Assembly (NCBI GenBank): GCA_016647705.1
Contig: CM028326.1
Coordinates: 40,853,546 to 40,917,545, forward strand
DNA: 64,000 nt
Source of the DNA: Eucommia ulmoides
Lineage: Eukaryota; Streptophyta; Magnoliopsida; Garryales; Eucommiaceae
Reading direction: 5' to 3'
Below are positions 23,850-36,130 of the stretch, in pieces. The position numbers were made by a program, and so were the translations under genes. Numbering within the stretch: the first letter of the stretch is position 1; the number at the start of each line of letters is the position of its first letter. The notes beneath the pieces are model-generated. The model searched no databases. It saw only the letters and a list, made by a program, of their open reading frames with translations, and was not told the DNA's origin.

Positions 23850-24042
23850 TAATCGTATAAACGCAAAAACGAAATGCGCTTTTATCAGATTTTTTTTTTC
23901 ATTCAAAAAACGCAAAATGGTTTTGCATTTTTTGGAAAAACGCAAATTTGAACTGCGTTTTATAAGTGCTACGTAAATAAGTTTAAATAAGCCATTTTTC
24001 AGAAATTTTGTTTTTAAATTCTAATTATTCGGTAACCAACTC
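23850..24042 (-). repeat. Right terminal inverted repeat of Mutator element 1
   Basis: The complement of 8873-9066 with scattered differences. It ends GGTAACCAACTC and is followed by the target duplication ATTATCTCCT. Confidence 0.88.
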
Positions 24043-24052
24043 ATTATCTCCT

Positions 24053-24803
24053 ATTAAACTTTAAAACTATTATTAAAAAGCAATAACTTGTAAATTTTCC
24101 TTTAAAAATTGTAATTTTATAATTTTAAATTCAACAGATAATATCAGTATCACCAAATAACACAACTGAGACACCAACATTTTTTATTTTGCAAGCGCCT
24201 TAAGATAATCTTATAAATTGGTTAAATAGACTTATATTTTTTGTAATAAATATTGTAAAAATATCCGTTGAATTTTTTTCTTATAACTTGTAAGTGTTTT
24301 TTAATTTTTTTGTCAAAAACTGTAATTTTAGTGGTAACTTGTTAGTGCAAAGGAATTGTAAATTTGACTTTTCAAAAGCTTATAGATGAAACACGACGAT
24401 AGATTGAGATCGGACACATAGACGGGAAAATGGCTTTTTTGCCTCTCATAAATGAATGTGTTCAATTGGTCCTCACTATTTAATATTTGACACGTTTAGT
24501 TATTCTTTGGTTTCTCATTATAATTTTGGTTCATAAGTTTATGGATGGAATATGAGGACAAATTAGACCTAAAAATATAAAATTATATGATTTTTTTATT
24601 TCTTTTTAAATTGAATACATCTCCAATTAAAATTACCCGTTTTCTATTTTTTCGATGCAACCCAGGTCACCGTTCTCAAATAGAGGAAGGTCGTAGTCTT
24701 ACTTGGAATATTCCAAACGATATTCACGGCAGTTAAATTAGTATAAAAATCTAAGGGTTAAGGGGAAAATCACTCAAAAATCGAGAGAGAAGGACACGAA
24801 ACT
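24053..24803 (+). promoter_or_regulatory. Upstream region of the GDPD gene
   Basis: About 750 bp between the Mutator element and the GDPD start codon. 24430-24600 resembles a non-autonomous element end (TCCTCACTATTTAATATTTGACACG). The 5' UTR probably lies in the last ~100 bp (AGAGAGAAGGACACGAAACT before ATG). No TATA box can be assigned with confidence. The promoter is therefore squeezed against a transposon. Confidence 0.4.
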
Positions 24804-27800
24804 ATGGGTTCACACAGTAAGCATCGAAACCCAGATCCAAAAGCTTGGATTCGTTCGTGTCTTTTGTTTATTCATTTTATGATCGTTTGAAATTTTGATT
24901 GCATTGTGTCGTTGATTTTCCTTTTATTTGTGGGAAAACTGTTTTGAGTTTTTGCTTGCGAGCCCTTTCTTATGTTTTGGGTTGTTTGATTTTGAATGAC
25001 GACATTTTGGATGGTTCAAAAAAATGTGGTGGTGATTAAGCTGTAGAAACCCGTTTTGGGACAAATTACTTGTAACAGGCTTGCTGCTAACGCTGATTTT
25101 GACTGCTGCCATGAATTTATTCGATATAAAATAGTAAAAATTGATATGAGTGCGATTGTATTAGGAGCATACGGACCTCTTTTTTGTGGCAAAATTAAGC
25201 TTGGGCTGTGTGTTTCTTAGCTTAATATGAATACAAGTTGCTTGACGAGAGATTAGGATTTCGATTTCTTTCATGCAGTTTAGATTTACATTTTTGGAGT
25301 TTGTGTTAATTTTGATATTGTTTGTTTACGTAGTAGAATCATCAATTTCATCGATGATCAAATAAGGTTTTTCATGTTTACTAATATATGAATGCTGAAC
25401 TTGTCTACAATTTTAATGTCGTTTTTGGATGAAAAGTTAATTGATGTCTGGTTTGGCAGGTCTTGCCCTTTTTGTTTTTGCACTCCTCTTTATTGCTTGT
25501 TCCGCTAGGCCGCTCTATCCCCTCCCTAGCAGAAGAAACGACAGAAACAAACAGCCCCTTCAGACTTTCCGCCCATTTAATCTGGCGCATCGTGGTTCAA
25601 ATGGAGAAATTCCTGAAGAAACTGCCGCTGCGTACATGGTATATTTATTATTACTATTATATTTTCACTTATATATTGTGTTCCTATCCAAAAATTCACT
25701 GGTTCCTAAATAATTTTTTTTCTTGTAGAGAGCTATTGAAGAGGGTGCAGACTTCATAGAAACCGATATCTTGGCCTCAAAAGATGGTGTTCTTATATGT
25801 TTCCATGATGTAACCCTTGATGATACAACCGATATAGCAAAACATAAAGAGTTTGCTAGTAGAAAAAGGACATATGAAGTACAAGGAGTCAATACAACCG
25901 GCTTTTTTATTGGTAGAGACCCTATATTCGGGCTGTTTTCCAAAATATGAACTAAAAGACTAAGAGCATGATCAATACCTTGTGCTCGTGCTTATTCCCC
26001 CTTTATGGAAACTATTAATATTCAATCTTAAATTGAATTTCTAAACCATTTTCTTCTATAACTTTGATATCATTGCAGTTGATTTCACGTTGGATGAACT
26101 AAAGTCATTGCGGGTAAAGCAGAGGTACCCATTCCGAGATCAACAATATAATGGTTCGTTTCCTTTTTCAAATCATGATGTTTTAATTTAATTCCTGTTC
26201 TTGATGTCTTTGATCTATAGGTAATTATTTGGTTTATAGTTTACAGTAACTACAAAAACTAGTTATATGGTTCCAGAAACAAAGTGTTGATTTTCAAAAC
26301 CATGCAAATTATTTCCATGCAGGAAAATTTTCCATCATCACTTTTGAAGAGTACATCTCGATAGCGTTGGATGCCCCAAGGGTTGTTGGAATATATCCCG
26401 AGATGAAAAATCCAGGACTCATCAACCAGCATGTAAGTAATTTTTTTTCTCTGCTCAAATGTTAGGCAGTGTTTGTTTAGTGTTTCTATTGCAAGAAAAG
26501 TGGGAACAGGAACAGAAATATGGAATTTATAAATATAAAAAAAATAAAAATAGAATCTGTTTCTATTATGTTCCCAGAAATTCTTTTTAAAAAAGGGGAA
26601 TAGAAAAGAACATATTTTTTTACTCCCATATTTTTTGTTTCTGCTCCAAATTGTCGGGAATAAACAAAAATCTGGTAACAAAAACACAAAACGAACGCCA
26701 CCAAGAAACTGGATTTAGATTCATTGTAGCAAAAACGAACCAAAAGTGTTCTACAATTGGTTGTGTAAAAAAAAAAAAAAAAAAAAAATTCTAAAAATAG
26801 TTCTATTCAACAGGTGAAATGGCCAGGTGGTAAAAAATTCGAGGACAAGTTTGTGGAGACACTCAAGAAATACGGGTACAAAGGTTCATATATGTCGAAG
26901 CAATGGCTGAAACAGCCCGCTTTTATTCAGTCCTTCGCCCCGACATCACTTGTCTACGTATCAAACCTCACCGACCTTCCTAAAATCTTCCTAATCGATG
27001 ATGTGAATATACTGACGGAGGACACAAAGCAGGTTTCCTAATCGATAATAGTGTTAATATATATATATATGTGCGTGTGTGTGTGTGTATTATATATATT
27101 TTATTTTATTTGTTGTCTTATTGCTAAGAAAAAATGTTTGGGTTCGTTTTTTGAAATGCACAGTCGTATTCGGAAATAACGTCTGATGGTTATCTCGAGT
27201 ACATCAAAGAATATGTGGTGGGGATCGGACCATGGAAAGATACAGTGATCGAAGTCTCGGATAATTATCTGTTGACGCCTACTGATCTTGTTGCCAGAGC
27301 ACATGCCCGTAATTTACAGGTACTTCCGATCACCATATTGTTAAATAATTCTATTGATTTTCAACCAAGTGAGTTCGGAAATTTCGAGTGTATTTGCTAA
27401 TTGATTTTTGCAGAATTTCCTTTAATCTTTTTTTTTTTCTCTCAAATCTCCAGAATAATTTCCAGTATTTTCAGAGTATTTTTCTTATTGAATTTCATAC
27501 AAAATAATGCTATTTAATCAGAAAAAGATCAGCCCATACAGTCGTTGCACACAACGTGGACATTTGACCCTCAAATGGCAAGTCAACCTATTTCCTTTAA
27601 AAAAAAATTGAATTGTTCAATGAATATATCCATAAATCAGATGTATATCATGAGAGAGAAATGCTAAAAAAACGTGAACCAAGGATCTGGTTATCAACAC
27701 CTTAAATTGAGGATGTGATCAAGAGAGAAATCTGGAACAAATCAAAGAATATCTTTATTTTTCTAAAACCTTTAAAAATACATTTATCAGATTTTTAAGT

Positions 27801-28442
27801 CCAACCAAAAAATCATTCAAACAATGTCGGGAACCACTAGAATGATTAGATTTGAAAATGCATTGAATTTTTTAAGCAAATCGTGAAATAAAACTCGAAT
27901 TTGTGTGATGTACCGGTCGACTGATCGTTGCAATCAGTCGATCGGGCTTCTTAAAAGTTCAAGATGATTGACCCTCTGGTTGAGTCAATCGACTGGATGA
28001 GCTGGGTCGGTCAACCAGGTAAGTGTGGTTAAGATTCTTTCATCTCCCTTGTTTAGTCAGTCGACGGGGAGGCTTAGATCGGTCGACTATTTAGGCTTAG
28101 AGCAACTCTAGGTCTACCCTGGTCAGATCAATCGACCGGAAATGTTAGTTGGTCAACCGGCTATCCAATTGATTTATGTTTCTTCACATGTATTTGAATT
28201 TTTTTCAGGTGCATCCATACACCTTCAGGAACGAAAACTCGTTCTTGCACTTCAACTTCAGTCAAGATCCATACAACGAATACGATTTCTGGATCAACAA
28301 GATGGGAGTTGATGGTCTCTTTACTGACTTCACGGGCAGTCTCCATCAATATCAGGAATGGGCTTCTCCTTATTCGGATAATGATGCCTCTAAACTATTG
28401 CATAAGATCGCGGCAATGATCTCAAAATTTGGGAAGAAGTAA
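24804..28442 (+). CDS. GDPD6: Glycerophosphodiester phosphodiesterase, GDPD6-like, 8 exons
   Basis: Exons by splice signals and closing phase: 24804-24816, 25460-25638, 25729-25912, 26079-26153, 26323-26432, 26814-27032, 27164-27319, 28209-28442 (389 residues). GDPD enzymes hydrolyse glycerophosphodiesters to glycerol-3-phosphate and an alcohol, helping phosphate recycling. An N-terminal hydrophobic signal (about residues 3-20, LALFVFALLFIACSA) suggests secretion or a vacuolar route. Catalytic features: HRG at 48-50, E75 and D77 in FIETD, and the HD pair at 90-91 (FHDVTLDDTTD). The rest of the barrel (GIYPEMKNPGLINQH, VHPYTFRNE, DGLFTDFTGS) is intact with no stops. The first coding exon is only 13 nt. 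Intron 7 holds a repeat-derived segment. Its 3' end faces RPA1. The symbol rests on similarity to the Arabidopsis secreted type; GDPD5 is the alternative. Confidence 0.93.
27640..28200. repeat. Repeat-derived segment in GDPD intron 7 with GGTCGAC/GGTCAACC ladder
   Basis: Within intron 7 a stretch rich in CGGTCGAC, AGTCGATCG, GGTCAACC and similar words every 20-40 bp stands out (27910-28160). The same kind of ladder occurs in the Copia-type LTRs (47530-47890 and 53640-53970). Probably a fragment of a related LTR; ends not determined. It is also present in the inverted copy at 61080-61360, so it predates the duplication. Confidence 0.55.
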
Positions 28443-29531
28443 TTTGTTTTTATCGGAACGTTTTTATTACGTAGGAGTAAATTTGTGAATAATTTTTTTT
28501 CATCTGCCAGCAATTTGTGGCTCGTTTTTGCTAGTAATGTCCGTCATTCTTTTCATTTGAAAATAAAAAAGTTTTTCTTAGACTTACATTCAATCTATGT
28601 ATGTTATTTAATCTCAATAACATATGAGATTAAAAGGAAATAAGATCCAATTGAAACGGCAAAGAAAAAAATCATGCTAGAACATTGTTAACTCAAATGG
28701 CAACGAAATCAAGTACAGAAAAGCAATATAAATCTCTATGGCTCCCCATATTTGGGAAGCTTCTGTGAGTTCTTTCTGGCATAGGAGTGAGTGAAGATAC
28801 CCTTTGTCACTTCTGGATTATGGCTGAAATAACTAATAGGGCCTGCTCAGCAGAGCAAACCAAGATGAGAATGAGAGAGTTATGCATGACCCTAATATGT
28901 GTGTGTATCACAATGAGAAAACATCGTATTCTTGCTTCGGTCAGGTCGGGTAAACCTACTATGTTCTTGTATAAATCCATTATCCATCCACAATGACTCG
29001 AGTTTCTCTTCAACCCATCCGACAATCGCACAGGGTTTACTTGGATGGACGAAATTTGGGCCAAAGTATTTTGGGTTGGTATTTTCTGCACAGCCCTAGA
29101 TACAGTCATAATTAAGAGAAGCATAATAAATTCTCCTTCATTTACTTATATATATTTGACTAAATTATGGCACTTCTGCCAATTGAATCCTCATAATTAT
29201 GGAACATAAAAAGGGTACATTTAAACAATTAAAAAGTAAAAGGAATCAATCAAGACAATTTGAAGTAGAGGGATTTCGTTGACAAAAGCACCAAAATACA
29301 ATAGTTACACAATAATTTGGGTTAAACATTTTGAACTTCTAGTGATGGCTTCGGATGGTCAAATTTAGAACTTCAAAATTTTAGCATGGTACAATGCATT
29401 CTCAAGTTGCAAAGTAAGAAATAGAGATTCTTTAAAATTGCAGCAGAACCAAGAACATATATAACACAAGCAGATACACCGTTAATTCCTAATTTAAAAC
29501 TGTCAATCCAAAGAGAAGGAGCCGCTGCTGC
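28443..29531. other. Convergent 3' flanks of GDPD and RPA1
   Basis: 3' UTRs of both genes are expected here. No other gene is seen. 29100-29190 is conserved in the inverted copy (near 60490-60570). Confidence 0.5.
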
Positions 29532-32500
29532 TTATTGAGAGAGTTTAATCCTCCTCATTTCTTCAATCAAAAAATTACTTTCAGCTGCATAATCAACCGG
29601 AACAACAGCTCTAACAGTTAGCCTCTGTCTTTTCTCGTTGTTATATTCATGAGGCGTTACACTAACACGGAAAAGATAAGGAACCCATGTTGCTTCTTTC
29701 AGTTTCAATTGGTAAGAATTTTCTTCTCCCTCCTAAAAATAGTAAAGGGAATCAGAACTAGAAACTACTTCTACAAGCAATGCCAAAAAAAAATGGAGAA
29801 TCAATTAATTTAAACCTGTGATTTGAGCTTATCAAGATCATCAGCAGAGCATCCAATTATTTTCTCTGCTTGGTCATTGAAAACAGAGAGCCATGCTTCC
29901 CCGCTTGCATCAGAAACTCGCATAACCATTATGTATCTACATAATGGGATAATGCAATTAGATATATGTTTGCAAATTACTAGAGAAATTTTTGAGATTT
30001 CTTTTGAATTTTGCAAACCTTAAGCTGCACTCTGCTTCATTTTTCTGGCATGCCTCGCACCAATAGCCGGATCCAACAGCTTCAGTCACTTTTTTGTTAC
30101 ATGTTTTGCAAGCACGATACCACATTGCCTGATCAGGCTTGATTAAGCTGATGTACGCTTTTACGCTGAAGAACACAGGCTGCCAAGAAAAACAAAAATC
30201 CATCTTTTCTTCAGATGCTACTCACAATCATGTAAAAATAAATCTGGAAATCAGTTTTTTTTGGTTTTGCATATGAAACTAATAACAAGAAGGCTGGTGA
30301 TTTCTTAACACAACTTGAAGAACAAAATTTAACTCCTGGAAGTTTCAAAACCATGTTTAGTGGTAGTCATATTTCTGTTGTTTCTATTCCTACAAAGCTT
30401 GGAACATAAACAGAAAAATGGGAGAAAAAAAAATTAGTTCAGTTCCATTCTCAGATTTTTAAAACAAAATTCTTAGAACAAAACAAAAACAAAAGTAAAG
30501 AAAAATACTAAACAAACACCACCTTCTTAACTCTGTCCATTTACTTCATGATAAATTTAATCTGTCTTGCCTAATTTGTTTCATACTAAAACTCATGGAA
30601 CAAAACAATAATAATCCACTTCAGTCAGATATTTGAGAAAAATATTTTATTTCAAGAAGAAATTTGTAAATTTTTTCTTAAAATCTGTTCTCAAAATGGT
30701 TTCTATTTTTCCAACTAATGGCTACAATACCTTTTCTTCACCCAGGGATGGGTTACTGGTAATATGATGAAGGGAAACCCGATCAGAATACATGGAACGT
30801 GCTCCACTCTTTGTTGAGGGGCTGATACCAGACCCAACAGAAGCCATTGAAGTTCCCTTGCCTTCAGAATCATACCTGTAAATATATGAACATCATTAAT
30901 GGAAACTCCTCTAAAGAATTAACATTTATATACCCATTTTAATTGTCTTACCAAGATCTCAGCTTTTTTGATTCCTCGACATCAGGATCAATTACTACAA
31001 CGCTTTTGCTCAGAGTAGACAAAGATACACCTTTATCACACAAACAAAGAGCATCTTAGAAAAATTGAATCATTTATTTAAGAGTTAGGACCTGTTTAGT
31101 TGTCTAATTCCAATTCTAAGGCTCCAATGTCATGAAATGAAAAAAAAAAAAGACCAATGCACAAAAGCTTCCGCCATAGCAGGGTCTAGGGAGAGTTAAA
31201 CGTACGCAACCTTACCCCTGTATCATTATACAAAGAGACTGTTTTTAAAATTTAAAAACAAAACCTCCAAGTCACAATGAAGCAACTTATCCAAGGCTCA
31301 CCCTCAATTTCATGAAATCAAAAGCTACATAATTGATAAGTAGTTAGTTACCTTGGAAGTCTCCTACTTTAAGGGATTTAATGGCAACTACAGGAGATTT
31401 ATCAGCCATATCTAGCAATTCTTGGCCAATATTAGTAGCAAGTTCATTCCATAGAGATACCACAACAGTCTTCTTCCTGAAACATTTATCATGTCCTCAG
31501 CTTAACATAAACCATAACGTGGGCAAAAATCAGCATCTAGAAATAAGCATTTCAAAATTAACTTACGTCTCATCCGCGATGGTTATGTCACGTTTTGGAA
31601 CAGTTTCATTGTTACTTTTTCTTCGGATACTCATTGTAGGGGATACACTTTGCACCACGCCAATTACATCTAATATTCATATCCAATCAGAAATTATCAA
31701 ACAATCAAAAAAACAATAGAAAATAGAAAACATATCAAGGATTGTGAGTTAAGGATTTCTCACCGACAAGCTCCTTCTGATTGACATATGGACCCAATTC
31801 ATCAATGGGGACAAAGCTGAATTTTGTTTCAGGAATAAAAGTTGCTTCATTACTCGCCTCTTCCACTTCAGAATTTTCATTTAATGTCATTTCATAATCA
31901 TTTTTCACTGTCTTAAACTGCTTGTTGGCAACTTTTAGACTTCCCTTTGATATGTAATAGACTTTCCCCAATTGAAATTTGTCATAGAATTTCTTTGCAG
32001 CCTCATTAAACATGGTGGCTTGTATTTGGGTACCCTGCAACATAGAAATCATTTCTCGTTCAACATTTATGTCTAGCAAAAGATACAAATCATAAGACAT
32101 GAACTTTCACTTACGTCTTCATCAGTTAACTCTACATTGAAGACGCAGCCTTCCCCTCTGGCATTCTTGTAAGTACGCATGTTTCCTTTGCTTGTAAGAC
32201 GAACTTTTATGGTCCAATTTCCTTGATAAGGGTTTAATGAGACAAGCGGATGAACCCTTCGGGTTATTGCCAATCGCGCAGTAGGTGCCATGCTAAGATT
32301 TGATAACAACAACCCATCAAAATTTAATCAGAAACTCAAATGCTTGAGCATTTATGGTCCAAATAATCATAATCAAGTATAATTACTTACTTTCCATTTT
32401 GTTCGTTTATAATTTGAGCAGCAGATTTAGTAACTAGTTCTTGCTTTGGCTTCAAAGTAATGCCTGTGGCTTCGCGTTTTACCTCACTCTTCACTTCCAT

Positions 32501-33594
32501 TTCTTGCTTTGGCTTGAAAGAGATGCCAGTTCCTTCACCTGTCATCTCAACCTTGTATTCAGCTTCAAGTGCAGGAGAGACAGCCTCACATTTTATCACA
32601 ATCAAATACCTGATCAATTGTAAAATCACACATGATTTGATCCATTGAAAGTTCATCAAATTGATTAAGATTTGATATGTCAGGAATCAGGATTTAAAAG
32701 GTAAACATTTATTAATAAACGGTATTGAGTTCTCACTTTTCGTTTCTGTTCGGGATGTCATTGAGAGTATACTCGTGAAGGCGAATGAGACCCAAGTTCT
32801 GGATGTTTCCCGAGATGACTTCAGAAGACAAACTGGACTGGAGCATCGATCTGAGCTTCATTTTCCCATCATTTGCTGTAAACCTACAATCAGATGATGT
32901 CGGGGCTATAAGTTATACTGATTGTGTTATCTTTGTAAATGACAATCACTAGCTCAACAGAGCTTAAGCAAATCCTTCGAGAATGAATCTCCACCTGAGA
33001 ACCAAGTACCAACCCCCACAGAAAAAGGAGATGCTAAATACTATTGTTGAACATAAACAGACTTGTAATCATATACGCGATAACGCAAACACCAAAGATA
33101 TGAAATGAAACTATGGAAGATTAGCTGCGTGTGCATAGTTGTATAGAGAATAATAGGACAATTTAAAATATTCATCAAAATCTTCAATTAGACAATTTAA
33201 CATACAGTAGGCCATAAATCAATACAGGAATTTCAGTTGTGGTTGGGAGGGAGGGATGATTTACCAAACAAACTGGAGCCGGATCCAGCTACTCACTTCA
33301 GTTCGATTGAGTTACCCAAAGGAATGTTAAACCCTAAACCCTAACGAATTGAGCATATATATATGATTTTTCCATCGTTTTCTAAAGTATTTTACCGCAG
33401 CCAAACAGAAAGATGAGAAAAATTGGAGGAAAAAGAAAACAAAAGAAAGAAAACGAGACTCACATGTATTTGTTTCCAGTGGACTTGAGATCGACGACTT
33501 GGACAACGATCTCTGGAAGATCAGAGAAAGAATCTGGACAAGGGTTTGCCAAGATGGTCGAAATCGCATCTTGGGTGACCGCAGCTTTCGCCAT
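29532..33594 (-). CDS. RPA1B: Replication protein A 70 kDa DNA-binding subunit (RPA1B-like), 12 exons
   Basis: Exons on the - strand: 33594-33464, 32883-32737, 32609-32391, 32292-32115, 32034-31764, 31669-31567, 31476-31352, 31030-30952, 30875-30731, 30179-30019, 29936-29816, 29732-29532; phases close to 626 residues. RPA1 is the large subunit of the single-strand DNA-binding trimer used in replication, repair and meiosis, acting in the nucleus. The N-terminal OB fold starts AVTQDAISTILANPC. DBD-A follows (MAPTARLAITRRVHPLVSLN), then DBD-B (FIPETKFSFVPIDELG, then DVIGVVQSVSP). DBD-C carries the zinc ribbon CKTC...CEAC in exon 10 (WYRACKTCNKKV, YWCEACQKNE), then WLSVFNDQAEKIIGCSADDL. Exon 3 holds two copies of a KPKQE linker. 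The start is chosen because it gives the family N-terminus; the sequence reads open throughout. Confidence 0.94.
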
Positions 33595-34060
33595 TCTCTC
33601 TCTATCCTTCTCTATGCAGAACAACTGAAGCGAAACACAACCCCGCCGCTCTCTCTAAATCAAAGAACTCCTTCACTTTTTCTCTCCTTCTCCTCTCAGA
33701 AGAACACACTGAATAATGTGAGAGAAGAGATGTCTCTTATGGTGTGCGTGATTTTGGCGCGAATTCGATTTTCGTTTAATCTTCAATTTATGGAGATTTG
33801 GAGGGTTTTTTAGCGTTTTTCGTTTGCGAGTTTTGGCGGTAATTCGTTTAGAATGTTCGCGCCAGATTTTAAAGCCCAGCTATACCATGGGCTATGATGG
33901 TGTATGTTGCTCAACACGTGATGGCCCAACCCCAATTCAACACACTAATACTGGCGAATGCACTCACGACACTAGTTCATTTGAGTTATTATCTGATCAT
34001 AATTCTATTAGTTTTAGACCCGGTCTAGAAATAAAAAATTAATATATAATTGATTTTTGG
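33595..34060 (-). promoter_or_regulatory. RPA1 upstream region
   Basis: CT-rich sequence on the + strand just upstream of the start codon (33600-33700, a GA-rich 5' UTR on the gene strand), then a TTTTGGCGCG/TTTGGCGC pair (near 33755 and 33830 on the + strand) resembling E2F-type sites (TTTSGCGC). This suits an S-phase gene, but the assignment is by motif only. The second Mutator-like element appears to begin about 470 bp upstream of the start codon. Confidence 0.5.
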
Positions 34061-34499
34061 GGGCAATCGGTCGGCAATCCTGAAATGGGCGCTTAATTTT
34101 AAAAAAGTCCTCAGGTGGTCGGTGACTTTTGATTTAGTCCCATTAAAAGAAAAAAGGCGGAAGGCAATGTTACACGTGCCTACCAGTGCCTCCTCCATAC
34201 TGCAGGACGTGCCACCCAAAGAAATCAAACCATCATAGCGTAAAAAATGTCAGACACCATGCCGTAGCCGATGTCTTGTGCAAGAAATCGTTCCACCAAA
34301 AACGCAGTTGTCTCGTCGTCTTCTTCTCTCCGAAAACCCTTAATAAAACCTCCTAAAAAACCACGTCTTCTTCTACACTAAACATCCACAGAAAGAAATT
34401 GTGCTTTCTTAAAAATCTCTCAAGAAATTGTTTTTAACTCAAAAAATGTCGAGCAAAAACTCCGGCGCCGACTCACCTTCTGCTCTGCAAAGAGGTAAA

Positions 34500-36130
34500 A
34501 ACTCCTCCATTTCTTCACGATTATGGCAACATGTAACTGAATATCACCATTTTTTTGTATATTTTCCACTGATATCTTTTTTGTTTATGAAAATAATTAC
34601 ATATGAGAGACATGTAATTAAAATGTTACATATTATTGTAACATGTAACAGAATATTATCTTTTTTTTTTTACTATTTATGACTTATATGTTTGATCCTA
34701 TTTTTTTTAATGAAAATAGTTACGTGTAACTAATATTACAGAAATATCTGTCATTATGAACATGTAACTAAAAGGTTGCTAATATTTAATATTTCGAGAC
34801 ATGTAACTGAAAAAAACGTGAAAATATTTCATACAAAATTAAATATGAACTAAAAAAAATTACAGAAAAATATCAAGTTTTTAGTTACATATGAGATAAA
34901 TGTAAAGTTACATATTATTAGAACATGTAACATAATATTATCTTTTTTCATATTATTTGTGACTTATATGTTTGATCCTTTTTTTTTTTAATGAAAATAG
35001 TTACGTGTAATTAACATTATAGAAATATCTGTCATTATGAACTTGTAACTAAAAGGTTTTCAATATTTAATATTGCACATGGATGAGCATTATTTCATTC
35101 CTACAAGTGACCCCCCATCCAGGATTGGAAGAAGTGCTATATGAGGACTTCGAGACATGTGACTGAAAAAGAAAAAGGGTGAAAATATTTTATGCAAAAT
35201 CAAATATGAAGTAAAAAAAAGTTACTAAAAATATCTAAATTTTTAGTTACATATCTAAAACATATAACTAAAAAGTTACATATTATTGGAACATGTAACT
35301 GAATATTACTCTTTTTTGTACTATTTTCGACTTATATGTTTAATCCTTTTTTTTTTTTTAATGAAAATAGTTACGTGTAACTAATATTACAAAAATATAT
35401 GTCATTATGAACATGTGACTAAAAGGTTGCTAATATTTAATATTTCGAGACATGTAACTAGAAAAAACGTGAAAATATTTCATACAAAATCAAATATGAA
35501 CTAAAAAAAAAAATTATAAAAAAATATCAAAATTTTTAGTTACATATGAGAGATATGTAACTAAAAAGTTACATATTATTGGAACATATAACAGAATATT
35601 ACTCTTTTTTGTATTATTTGCGACTTATATGTTTGATCCTATTTTTTTAATGAACATAGTTACGTGTAACTAATGTTACAGAAATACGTCTCATTATGAA
35701 CATATAACTAAAAGGTTTTCAATATTTAATATTGCGAGACATATAACTGAAAAAAAGGTGTAAATATTTAATACAAAATCAAATATGAAGTAAAAAAGTG
35801 TTACAGAAAAAAAATATCAAATTTTTTAGTTACATATTAGAGACATATAACTAAAAAAGTTACATATTGTTGGAACATGTAACTGAATATTATTTTTTTT
35901 GTACTACTTTCAACTTATATGTGTGATCCTATTTTTTTTTAATGAAAATAGTTATGTGTAACTAATATTACTGAAAATATGAACTAAAAAAAGTTACAGG
36001 AAAATATCAAATTTTTTAGGTATATGTAACTATTTCCTACTTATATTTAGTTATATGTCTGATTCTATTTGTTTTCAAATAAAATAGTTATGTGTAACTA
36101 ATATTACTGAAATACCTGTCGTAATGAACA
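34500..36130 (+). repeat. Intronic tandem array, ~290-bp unit, rich in ACATGTAAC
   Basis: Units marked by GTTACATATTATTGGAACAT followed by GACTTATATGTTTGATCC start near 34624, 34911, 35276, 35568 and 35860 (spacing 287, 365, 292, 292), with a partial one near 36010. Each unit contains several ACATGTAAC or GTTACATGT words. The array fills intron 1 of the ULP1-type gene. Confidence 0.85.

Larger units (their letters stand above)
8873..24042 (-). mobile_element. Mutator-like element 1 carrying MURA transposase and plant mobile domain
   Basis: The element is bounded by TIRs of about 190 bp (8873-9066 and 23850-24042) and a 10-bp target duplication. On the - strand it encodes, in order, a MURA-type transposase (22287-19689) and a PMD split in two (19085-18350 and 11320-9980). 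A 6968-bp Ty3 element (11378-18345) and a 741-bp foldback MITE (22540-23280) are inserted in it; without them the element is about 7.4 kb. PMD domains in plants are known both in host proteins (MAIN/MAIL1) and within transposable elements including Mutator, so this is the element-borne form. Many stops show that it is no longer autonomous. Confidence 0.9.

Noticed and set aside
26259..26743. - strand frames in the GDPD introns
   Set aside because: They overlap an intron and an exon of the intact GDPD gene on the other strand and have no domain.
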